Origin: Pollutiaquabacter sp046052345
Lineage (GTDB): Bacteria > Bacteroidota > Bacteroidia > AKYH767-A > 2013-40CM-41-45
Assembly (NCBI GenBank): GCA_046052345.1
Contig: JBJOMN010000053.1
Coordinates: 1-19,328 of the forward strand
Reading direction: 5' to 3'
Length of the DNA: 19,328 nt
In this document: positions 10,297-17,203 of the stretch, in pieces
Numbering within the stretch: position 1 is the stretch's first letter
How the letters are laid out: each line of letters opens with the position of its first letter
Program-made: the position numbers and the translations under genes
The notes under the pieces: generated by a model
What the model saw: the letters and a program-made list of their open reading frames with translations, nothing else
What the model was told of the DNA's origin: nothing
The model's database searches: none

Positions 10297-10304
10297 TAAA
10301 TTTG
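10297..10304 (+). promoter_or_regulatory. Bacteroidota-type -7 promoter element of clpC
   Basis: TAAATTTG is a perfect match to the TAnnTTTG -7 element used by the Bacteroidota primary sigma factor. The -33 TTG partner is not ideal: TTG at 10269-10271 has a 25-base spacer and CTG at 10272-10274 has 22. The element would give a clpC leader of about 70 bases. Confidence 0.5.
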
Positions 10305-10379
10305 TTGATAACCTGCCTCGGAAAGGGCAAACTTACAGCAGGCTATCGACGTAATACGAATCGTTAACAAACAACTGCT

Positions 10380-12944
10380 ATGGAAGCCAAATTCTCACCC
10401 CGTGTGAAAGATGTGATCACCTTCAGCCGCGAGGAAGCCCTCCGGCTCGGACACGATTACATCGGCTGTGAACATCTTCTGTTGGGTCTGATCCGGGAAG
10501 GTGAAGGAATGGCCATCAAAATCATGAAATCCCTCGGTATTAATCTGGGGGAGCTCCGCAAATCCGTGGAGAGTTCCGTAAAGGCCAATAACGGGTCAAA
10601 CGGCAATCTGGGGAATATTCCCCTGACCAAACAGGCCGAAAAAGCCCTTAAGATCACCTACCTAGAAGCAAAGGTCTACAAAAGCGATGTCATAGGCACC
10701 GAGCACCTCCTGTTGGCGGTCCTCAAGGACGAAGACAATATCGCTTCCCAGATCCTCAGCCAATATGGCGTCAATTATGACATCGTACGCGAAGAACTGG
10801 ATGTCATGAAGAGCAATTTCCGCTCCGAGTCTCCCCAGCATCCTTCGGACGACGACCCGTATTCACGCGAAGACGAAGGTGGCGGCGGTGGCGGCATGGG
10901 CACCAAGAAGCCCACGGACAGCAAGTCCAAGACCCCGGTCCTTGACAACTTCGGCCGCGACCTGACAAAGGCCGCCGAGGAAGGTCGTCTCGACCCTATC
11001 GTGGGTCGTGAAAAAGAGATCGAGCGCGTCTCGCAGATCCTCTCCCGTCGCAAAAAGAACAACCCGATCCTCATCGGTGAACCGGGTGTCGGTAAATCCG
11101 CCATCGCGGAAGGCCTGGCACTCCGCATCGTACAGCGTAAATGTTCGCGGGTGCTCTTCAACAAACGCATCGTCACGCTTGATCTCGCCTCCCTCGTCGC
11201 AGGTACCAAATACCGCGGCCAGTTCGAGGAACGTATGAAAGCGGTCATGAACGAACTGGAGAAGTCTCCGGACGTCATCCTCTTCATCGACGAGATCCAC
11301 ACTATCATCGGTGCAGGCGGCGCCTCCGGTTCCCTGGACGCCTCTAACATGTTCAAGCCGGCTCTGGCCCGCGGCGAAATCCAGTGCATCGGAGCCACCA
11401 CCCTTGATGAATACCGTCAGTACATCGAAAAAGACGGTGCACTCGACCGCCGCTTCCAGCGCGTGCTCGTAGAACCGGCTTCCGTCGACGAGACGATCCA
11501 GATCCTTAATAACATCAAGGACCGCTACGAAGACCACCACCATGTGAACTTCACACCGGAAGCCCTCAAGGCCTGCGTAACGCTCACCTCCCGCTACGTC
11601 ACCGACCGGTTCCTGCCGGACAAGGCTATCGACGCCCTCGACGAGGCAGGATCCCGCGTTCACCTGACGAACATCCACGTTCCCAAGAACATCCTGGACC
11701 TCGAAAACAAGATCCAGGAGATCAAGAACGAAAAGAACCGCGTCGTCCGCTCCCAGAAATACGAAGAGGCCGCCAAACTCCGCGATACTGAAAAGCAGCT
11801 GCTCGACCAGCTGGAAGCAGCCAAGCACCAGTGGGAAGAGGAAACCAAGAGCCACCGTTATACGGTGACTGAACAGGATGTCGCCGAGGTTGTCGCCATG
11901 ATGACCGGAATTCCGGTGACCCGTGTCGCCCAGACCGAAGGCACCCGACTGATGAAGATGGGCGAAGAGATGAAAGGAAAGGTCATCGGTCAGGACGATG
12001 CCATCGTCAAGGTCGTGAAGGCCATCCAGCGTAACCGCGCTGGCCTCAAGGATCCGAATAAGCCTATCGGCACCTTCATCTTCCTGGGCCCCACCGGTGT
12101 CGGTAAGACCCAGCTGGCGAAGGTCATCGCCCGCTACCTCTTCGATTCCGAAGAAGCGTTGATCCGTATCGATATGAGCGAGTACATGGAGAAATTCGCG
12201 GTGTCCCGCCTCATCGGAGCGCCTCCCGGATACGTCGGCTATGAAGAGGGCGGACAGCTTACCGAAAAGGTACGCCGTAAGCCGTACAGCGTGGTCCTGC
12301 TCGACGAGATCGAGAAAGCCCATCCGGACATCTTCAACCTGCTCCTGCAGGTGCTCGACGAAGGCACCCTGACAGACAGCTTGGGCCGCAAGGTGGATTT
12401 TAAGAACACCATCATGATCATGACCTCCAACATCGGCTCACGCCAGCTGAAGGACTTCGGTCAGGGTGTCGGATTCTCCACGAACGCCAAATCCGCCCAG
12501 TCGGAAGAGCACGCCCGCGGTGTCATCGAGAACGCGTTGAAGAAGGCCTTTGCGCCCGAATTCCTCAACCGTATCGACGACGTGATCATGTTCAATCAGC
12601 TGTCGAAGGAGAACATCCACAAGATCATCGACGTGGAGCTGCTCCACCTCTACAACCGCATCAACGAGCTCGGCTATAAGCTGACGCTTACCGAGGACGC
12701 CAAGGATTATATCGCCGATCGCGGATACGACGTGAACTACGGTGCCCGTCCGCTCAAGCGTGCCATCCAGAAGCATCTCGAAGATCCGCTGGCCGAAGAG
12801 ATCATCAAATCCGAACTCACGGAAGGCGATACCATCGAAGTGTCGCTTGACAAGGAGTCCGGAAACCTCAAGATCACCGTTCATAAGGCCGTTCAGAACC
12901 CTCCTGCCAAATCAGGCGGCGGCCGAAAGAAAAAAGACGAGTGA
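10380..12944 (+). CDS. clpC: ClpC-type AAA+ protease ATPase subunit
   Basis: An 854-residue Hsp100 unfoldase that feeds proteins to the ClpP peptidase in the cytoplasm. Two Clp N-terminal repeats (about residues 1-140, each with a G-x-E-H-L-L-L motif) lead into a Gly-rich linker. NBD1 has Walker A G-E-P-G-V-G-K-S (233-240) and Walker B with Asp304-Glu305. The middle domain with a UVR-like coiled stretch (about 445-485) marks ClpC rather than ClpA or ClpB. NBD2 has Walker A G-P-T-G-V-G-K-T (570-577) and Walker B with Asp642-Glu643. The ClpP-docking loop V-G-F is at 697-699. The tail is a short basic G-G-G-R-K-K-K-D-E. It is a single gene with its own promoter and terminator. No CtsR or McsAB genes lie next to it, and no CIRCE element is seen. 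Confidence 0.97.
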   Translation: MEAKFSPRVKDVITFSREEALRLGHDYIGCEHLLLGLIREGEGMAIKIMKSLGINLGELRKSVESSVKANNGSNGNLGNIPLTKQAEKALKITYLEAKVYKSDVIGTEHLLLAVLKDEDNIASQILSQYGVNYDIVREELDVMKSNFRSESPQHPSDDDPYSREDEGGGGGGMGTKKPTDSKSKTPVLDNFGRDLTKAAEEGRLDPIVGREKEIERVSQILSRRKKNNPILIGEPGVGKSAIAEGLALRIVQRKCSRVLFNKRIVTLDLASLVAGTKYRGQFEERMKAVMNELEKSPDVILFIDEIHTIIGAGGASGSLDASNMFKPALARGEIQCIGATTLDEYRQYIEKDGALDRRFQRVLVEPASVDETIQILNNIKDRYEDHHHVNFTPEALKACVTLTSRYVTDRFLPDKAIDALDEAGSRVHLTNIHVPKNILDLENKIQEIKNEKNRVVRSQKYEEAAKLRDTEKQLLDQLEAAKHQWEEETKSHRYTVTEQDVAEVVAMMTGIPVTRVAQTEGTRLMKMGEEMKGKVIGQDDAIVKVVKAIQRNRAGLKDPNKPIGTFIFLGPTGVGKTQLAKVIARYLFDSEEALIRIDMSEYMEKFAVSRLIGAPPGYVGYEEGGQLTEKVRRKPYSVVLLDEIEKAHPDIFNLLLQVLDEGTLTDSLGRKVDFKNTIMIMTSNIGSRQLKDFGQGVGFSTNAKSAQSEEHARGVIENALKKAFAPEFLNRIDDVIMFNQLSKENIHKIIDVELLHLYNRINELGYKLTLTEDAKDYIADRGYDVNYGARPLKRAIQKHLEDPLAEEIIKSELTEGDTIEVSLDKESGNLKITVHKAVQNPPAKSGGGRKKKDE

Positions 12945-12963
12945 CCCTTTCGGATACAAAACG

Positions 12964-12990
12964 AAAAGGCGGGCCCTGCCCGCCTTTTTT
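12964..12990. terminator. Strong bidirectional rho-independent terminator
   Basis: Stem AAAAGGCGGGC (12964-12974) / GCCCGCCTTTT (12978-12988) with loop CCT, an 11-bp perfect match ending in a run of six T. The A-run on the left serves the opposite strand. It lies between convergent clpC (+) and fabI (-). Confidence 0.92.
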
Positions 12991-13009
12991 CATGCCTTTA
13001 CGCGAAAGA

Positions 13010-13822
13010 TCAGCCCTGCCCCATGCCTTCCATCAGCTCCATGCTGACGCCGGTAGTCGAATAACCGCCGTCGTGATAGAGATTCTGCATGGTCACCATG
13101 CGGGTAAGGTCCGAGAACAGCGCCACGCAATAGTCGGCGCAAGCTTCGGCAGACGCGTTGCCCAACGGAGACAACTTGTCAGCAAAATGAAAGAAGTCAT
13201 CGAAGCCCTTGATGCCGGAACCGGCCGTGGTACGTGTCGGTGACTGGGATACGGTGTTCACACGGACCTTGCGGAATTTACCGTAGTGATACCCGAAGCT
13301 GCGGGTGATGGATTCCAGCATGGCCTTGATGTCCGCCATGTCGGTATAGAACGGATAAGTCCGCTGCGCGGCGATATACGAAAGCGCGACCACGCTGCCG
13401 CCTTCGGACATGGCATCCAGCTTCATGGCGGTCGCGAGCATCTTGTGCAACGACATGGCCGACACGTCGATGCCCTTCATGAAATAGTCGTAATTGCTTT
13501 CGGTGTACGGAATGTTCTTCCGGATGTTGACCGACATGCCGATGGAATGCAGCAGGAAGTCGATCTTGCCGCCGAGGATTTCCGTGGACTTCGTGAACAG
13601 GTTGTTCAGGTCGTCCATCGAGGTGGCGTCCGCAGGAACGATTTCAGCCTTCGTCGCGTCCGCAAGCTTCTTGATCTCTCCCATCCGCATGGCGATGGGT
13701 GCATTGGTCAGTACGATTTTCGCGCCCTCCTCGTGGCAGCGCATGGCTACCTTCCAGGCGATGGAATTCTCGTCCAACGCACCGGAGATGATGCCGCGTT
13801 TTCCTTTCAGCAGGTTTGACAT
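13010..13822 (-). CDS. fabI: Enoyl-[acyl-carrier-protein] reductase (NADH), FabI
   Basis: A 270-residue short-chain dehydrogenase/reductase that performs the last reduction of each fatty-acid elongation cycle. The N-terminus L-K-G-K-R-G-I-I-S-G-A-L-D-E-N-S-I-A-W gives the FabI-type nucleotide-binding site. D-F-L-L-H-S-I-G is the usual strand-4 motif. The active-site residues are Tyr149 (L-S-Y), Tyr159 and Lys166 in the Y-x6-K spacing, and the substrate loop contains S-P-T-R-T-T-A-G-S-G-I-K-G-F. The C-terminal H-D-G-G-Y-S-T-T-G-V is typical of the Bacteroidota branch. It starts 54 bases after the recN stop on the same strand. A near-consensus TACTTTG (complement of 13849-13855) in that gap could give it its own promoter. 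Confidence 0.96.
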   Translation of the reverse strand: MSNLLKGKRGIISGALDENSIAWKVAMRCHEEGAKIVLTNAPIAMRMGEIKKLADATKAEIVPADATSMDDLNNLFTKSTEILGGKIDFLLHSIGMSVNIRKNIPYTESNYDYFMKGIDVSAMSLHKMLATAMKLDAMSEGGSVVALSYIAAQRTYPFYTDMADIKAMLESITRSFGYHYGKFRKVRVNTVSQSPTRTTAGSGIKGFDDFFHFADKLSPLGNASAEACADYCVALFSDLTRMVTMQNLYHDGGYSTTGVSMELMEGMGQG

Positions 13823-13876
13823 AGGTTCTGTCTTATGTTTTGGTGCCGCAAAGTAACAACAATTCCGCGAAACGCC

Positions 13877-15541
13877 TCAGCGGTTCAGGAGGTCCTTCGC
13901 GGTAGCGAGCGCCGATGCGGTCGGCTTGTCGCCGGAGAGCATGCGCGCGATCTCCACCACGCGTTCATCGGATGACAAGGCGACCATTTCCGTAAGTGTC
14001 TTCTTGCCGGTCACCTGCTTGCGTACGAAGTAATGCGCACTTCCCCGGCTGGCGATCTGCGGCAGATGGGTGATCGTGATCAGCTGGTGATGCTTCGACA
14101 TGCGGTGCATCACTTCTCCGATTTTAAGGGCCGTCTCGCCGGAGATGCCCGTATCGATCTCGTCAAAGATGAGTGTCGGCAGCTCCATGCTCTCCCCGAC
14201 TGCCGACTTGATGCAGAGCATCAGCCGGCTCAACTCGCCGCCGGAAGCGGCTTTCCCGATCTCCGTAGGCGCGACGCCTTTGTTCGCCGAGAACAGGAAT
14301 CGCACACGGTCGATGCCGTCAGGACCGGGTCCGGAATTTTCGTCCGGGGTCAGTGACACCTCGAAGGAGCCGTTCGGCAGGGCAACGTCTTTGAGCAGGG
14401 ACCGGATCTGTTTTTCCGTCTTCGGAACGACATTGCGACGACGCTCCGAAAGGGCTTCCGCCATCCGGAGGGTTTCGGCAGAAAGTCGTGACCCGGCGGT
14501 GCGGGCGGCTTCCAGCTGCCCGGCGACCGACTCGATCGCTCCCAGTTTTTCCGACCACTCCTGCCCCAGCGCCAAAAGTTCTGCCACCGTATTCACCCTG
14601 TGCTTCTTCTGAAGCCGGTAAATGACATCCAATCGCTGCTCAACTTGTTCCATGCGTGCAGGATCGGCCGTGAAAGCTCCGGCGATGCGGTCGGCTTCCC
14701 CGGCGATGTCCTTCAGTTCGATGACGGTGCTTTTCATCCGCTCCGACAGGGATCGTATCTGCTCGTCGTATTTGGAAAGTGACTGTAATTGCTGGGAGAT
14801 ACCGGTCAGTGCGCTCACCAGGTTACTGTCGCCGCCGGTGAGCCCCGAAGTGGCCTGCTCCAGTTTCAGGTTGATGTCGCCTGCGTTGGTGAGCATGCCC
14901 AGCTCTTTTTCCAGAGACTCCTGCTCGTCCTGCTTCAGCGCCGCCTCTTCCAGTTCCGTGTATTGGAAACGAAGGTAATCGGCTTCGGCAGCGGCTTTCT
15001 GTTCGAGTTCCTCCAACCGATGCACTTCGGCACGGGTGGATATCCATTGGCGATAAGTGTGCCGATACTCCTCGAGCAGGGCGGCATTTCCGGCAAGGGC
15101 ATCGAGTACGGAAAGCTGGAAGTCCGCCTTGTTAAGCAACAAGGTCTGGTGCTGGGAATGGATATCGACAAGCAGCCCGGTGAATTCCCGGAGCTGTTGA
15201 AGGTTCACCGGTGTGTCGTTGATGAAAGAACGGGACTTGCCCTCGGGGCTTACTTCCCGGCGCACAAGCACCGGATCGGAGGCATCGAGCTCGTTCTCCG
15301 CAAGGAAAGATTTTACGGCAGCGGATTTCCCGACTCGGAACGTACCCTCCACGATGCATTTCACCGATCTGTCAAGCAACGCGTCCGATTCCGCCCGCTG
15401 CCCCAGGATGAGTCCCAAAGCACCCAGGACGATCGATTTGCCGGCACCGGTCTCCCCGGTGATGATGTTCATTCCGTCGGACCAGTCGACCTCCAGACGG
15501 TCGATCAGGGCGTAATTTCGGACAGTGAGACGCTGCAACAT
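13877..15541 (-). CDS. recN: DNA repair protein RecN
   Basis: A 554-residue SMC-like ATPase of recombinational double-strand-break repair. The chosen start is ATG 15541, giving the family N-terminus M-L-Q-R-L-T-V-R-N-Y-A-L-I-D. An ATG nine codons earlier (15568) is possible but adds non-conserved residues. Walker A G-E-T-G-A-G-K-S is at 29-36. A long coiled-coil middle (about 150-370) follows, then the ABC signature A-S-G-G-E-L-S-R-L-M from residue 432, and Walker B L-I-F-D-E-I-D-T-G-I-S-G with Asp460-Glu461. The C-terminal T-H-L-P-Q-I-A is also standard. The short coiled coil fits RecN rather than SMC. It is preceded by the terminator of the DUF4412-like gene, so it starts its own unit, perhaps together with fabI. 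Confidence 0.96.
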   Translation of the reverse strand: MLQRLTVRNYALIDRLEVDWSDGMNIITGETGAGKSIVLGALGLILGQRAESDALLDRSVKCIVEGTFRVGKSAAVKSFLAENELDASDPVLVRREVSPEGKSRSFINDTPVNLQQLREFTGLLVDIHSQHQTLLLNKADFQLSVLDALAGNAALLEEYRHTYRQWISTRAEVHRLEELEQKAAAEADYLRFQYTELEEAALKQDEQESLEKELGMLTNAGDINLKLEQATSGLTGGDSNLVSALTGISQQLQSLSKYDEQIRSLSERMKSTVIELKDIAGEADRIAGAFTADPARMEQVEQRLDVIYRLQKKHRVNTVAELLALGQEWSEKLGAIESVAGQLEAARTAGSRLSAETLRMAEALSERRRNVVPKTEKQIRSLLKDVALPNGSFEVSLTPDENSGPGPDGIDRVRFLFSANKGVAPTEIGKAASGGELSRLMLCIKSAVGESMELPTLIFDEIDTGISGETALKIGEVMHRMSKHHQLITITHLPQIASRGSAHYFVRKQVTGKKTLTEMVALSSDERVVEIARMLSGDKPTASALATAKDLLNR

Positions 15542-15615
15542 GATGTTGTGAAAGTACGCATTCCCCATCGTCGGAAGGCTGCCGCACCGCTGATTTTATA
15601 CCCCTGAAATGCAAT

Positions 15616-15639
15616 AAAAAAGGCCGCAGCAGCGGCCTT
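15616..15639 (-). terminator. Rho-independent terminator of the DUF4412-like gene pair
   Basis: Stem AAGGCCGC (15620-15627) / GCGGCCTT (15632-15639) with loop AGCA. On the - strand it is followed by a run of six T (15621 down to 15616). It lies about 20 bases beyond the stop codon of the gene ending at 15661. Confidence 0.88.
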
Positions 15640-15660
15640 CAACGGTTTATCAAGTCAGGT

Positions 15661-16317
15661 TCATTTCTCCATCCCGGGGAACATCGGGCCTTCCGTGAAA
15701 CCGTCGGGAACCAGGAAGAGGTCATCGCTGACCGGCACCTTCTCCACCTTGGTGGCTTTCATGTGCATGCTCATCTCCCGTACACTGAAGTCGAATTCCA
15801 GGGCCACTCCTTTTACGGACTTGAACTGCGGATTGCCCTGTACCGGCACTTCCAGCTCCTCCGTGATCCAGGCTTCCAGCTGCATCGGCTCGCCCTCCTC
15901 GCTCTTGAAAGTCATGAGCGTCTTCTTGCAGGTATATCCAGCGATCTTCCTGGCCTCGTCGGTCTGCTTGATCTCCGGCTTCTCTGCGGAGAAGGAGGCG
16001 TCTTTGTTCGGACCGTCGACCGGCATGCGGCGATAGGTCTTCATCCCCATCATCTCCATCAGGAGCGTGATGGAGTCTCCACCCTGCTCCATCAGGGTGA
16101 CCGTGGTGCCGAATCCGGCCTTCATCTCGTTGCGCATCTTGTCGCCCTTGTAGTACTGGATCGACTCGTAGGGCATCATGGCTTTCATCTGCTCGTCAAC
16201 GTCCTCGCCGTTCAACTTCGGCATCGAGATCTCGTAGGTGATACGTCCTTCCTTCAGCGTTTCGGCCGAGGCGGATAGGGTCAGCAGCAGTGAAATATAG
16301 AGGAATGTCTTTTTCAT
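15661..16317 (-). CDS. Secreted DUF4412-like protein (copy 2)
   Basis: A 218-residue protein with a signal peptide (M-K-K-T-F-L-Y-I-S-L-L-L-T-L-S-A-S-A, cut before E-T). The mature part begins E-G-R-I-T-Y-E-I, a typical first strand of DUF4412/GLPGLI-like beta-rich periplasmic proteins of Bacteroidota. It continues with I-A-G-Y-T-C-K-K (the usual A-G-Y-x-C block), L-E-A-W-I-T-E-E-L, and an H-M-K-A-T-K-V-E-K-V-P-V strand followed by L-F-L-V-P-D-G-F. The biochemical role of the family is not known; a lipocalin-like binding or envelope role is inference. It is Met-rich in the middle (M-K-A-M-M, L-L-M-E-M-M-G-M). It starts 20 bases after copy 1 and so shares its transcript. Confidence 0.78.
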   Translation of the reverse strand: MKKTFLYISLLLTLSASAETLKEGRITYEISMPKLNGEDVDEQMKAMMPYESIQYYKGDKMRNEMKAGFGTTVTLMEQGGDSITLLMEMMGMKTYRRMPVDGPNKDASFSAEKPEIKQTDEARKIAGYTCKKTLMTFKSEEGEPMQLEAWITEELEVPVQGNPQFKSVKGVALEFDFSVREMSMHMKATKVEKVPVSDDLFLVPDGFTEGPMFPGMEK

Positions 16318-16337
16318 GTTGAGGTATTGCGGTGAGA

Positions 16338-17015
16338 TTACTTGTTTTTTGCCGGAGGGTCCATCGGCGGATCAGCCACCTTCACGGGTTCCTTGAACAG
16401 TGCCGGATCGGTATCGTTAGGGAGGGGTTCGGGAACGGAAAGTTCAGCGGCAGCTACCGGTGTGCGGTCCACGGCTGTCGCACGCAGGTGAATGAACTGC
16501 TCGCCGAGACGCATCGTGAAATCCATCGGAAGTCCGTATTTCCCCGGGACACCGCCCACGGAAGGCAGGGAGCACGTGGAGGATTCATCCAGCCAGAAAT
16601 CCGCTTCACGGGTATCACCGTGCACGGGATCCATAAGGATGTAATAGTTGCGACGCGTCTTGACCCCTGCAATCATCTCCGTTTCTTCCATCTGACGGTT
16701 TTCCCGGATTTGAGGCTCGGTGAAATACTGAAGATCTGAATTCGCGGATTTGTTCAGGAAAACCTTGCCGCCTTTGTGGACGACCGTACCTGTGATTTTC
16801 ATGTCGGGAACCACCAGGATGGAGTCGGTATGCTTGGCGTATTTCCAGTCCCAACGGGAAGCAGTGCCGCTGAAGGTCAGCTTTAAGGAGGCGGGGCCGT
16901 CATCGGAGGGATCAACGACCTGATACGTGACTGTTCCCTGACTGATCGGCTGTGCATGCAGCCCTGTTGTGAACATGCCGCCGAACAGGGAAACGGCGAA
17001 AATCATCTTTTTCAT
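16338..17015 (-). CDS. Secreted DUF4412-like protein (copy 1, divergent)
   Basis: A 225-residue protein with a signal peptide (M-K-K-M-I-F-A-V-S-L-F-G-G-M-F-T-T-G-L-H-A, cut before Q). It matches the following gene block by block: Q-G-T-V-T-Y-Q-V at the N-terminus, M-I-A-G-V-K-T-R-R in the middle (where copy 2 has A-G-Y-T-C), A-D-F-W-L-D-E-S, and H-L-R-A-T-A-V-D-R-T-P-V near the end. The pair looks like an old tandem duplication. The tail is Pro-rich (D-P-P-M-D-P-P-A-K-N-K). It is the first gene of a two-gene unit that diverges from ftsK. No enzymatic motif is visible and the function is unknown. Confidence 0.72.
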   Translation of the reverse strand: MKKMIFAVSLFGGMFTTGLHAQPISQGTVTYQVVDPSDDGPASLKLTFSGTASRWDWKYAKHTDSILVVPDMKITGTVVHKGGKVFLNKSANSDLQYFTEPQIRENRQMEETEMIAGVKTRRNYYILMDPVHGDTREADFWLDESSTCSLPSVGGVPGKYGLPMDFTMRLGEQFIHLRATAVDRTPVAAAELSVPEPLPNDTDPALFKEPVKVADPPMDPPAKNK

Positions 17016-17203
17016 GGCAGATTACTTGTTTGTCCGAAGGTAGTGATAATAGCGTTGTTCCTCCTTTGCAATTTCCGGACCAAACGCCCCGTTTAATCAA
17101 CATTATCCCCGCTCCGCCTTGTTCATATCTTACGAAACCCGCGCCGTTCCTTGCTTACGGCTTCCCCCTACCTTTAAAAATCCTATCATCCACATCGAAA
17201 TTC

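Larger units (their letters stand above)
10029..10379. promoter_or_regulatory. Divergent gyrA/clpC control region
   Basis: This 351-base region separates the gyrA start (-) from the clpC start (+) and holds the promoters of both. On the clpC side, TAAATTTG at 10297-10304 fits the Bacteroidota -7 element, and a perfect hairpin lies at 10229-10247. No good -7/-33 pair was found for gyrA. A + strand open frame spanning 10034-10354 crosses both structures and has no recognisable protein features, so I treat it as chance. Confidence 0.6.

Noticed and set aside
10034..10354. 106-codon + strand frame in the gyrA/clpC intergenic region
   Set aside because: It crosses the hairpin and the clpC -7 element, has no recognisable protein features, and is better explained as chance in regulatory DNA.
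10863..12323. 486-codon open frame on the - strand opposite clpC
   Set aside because: It mirrors clpC codon by codon; long antisense frames are expected from the strong third-position C/G bias here, and the protein shows no recognisable domain.
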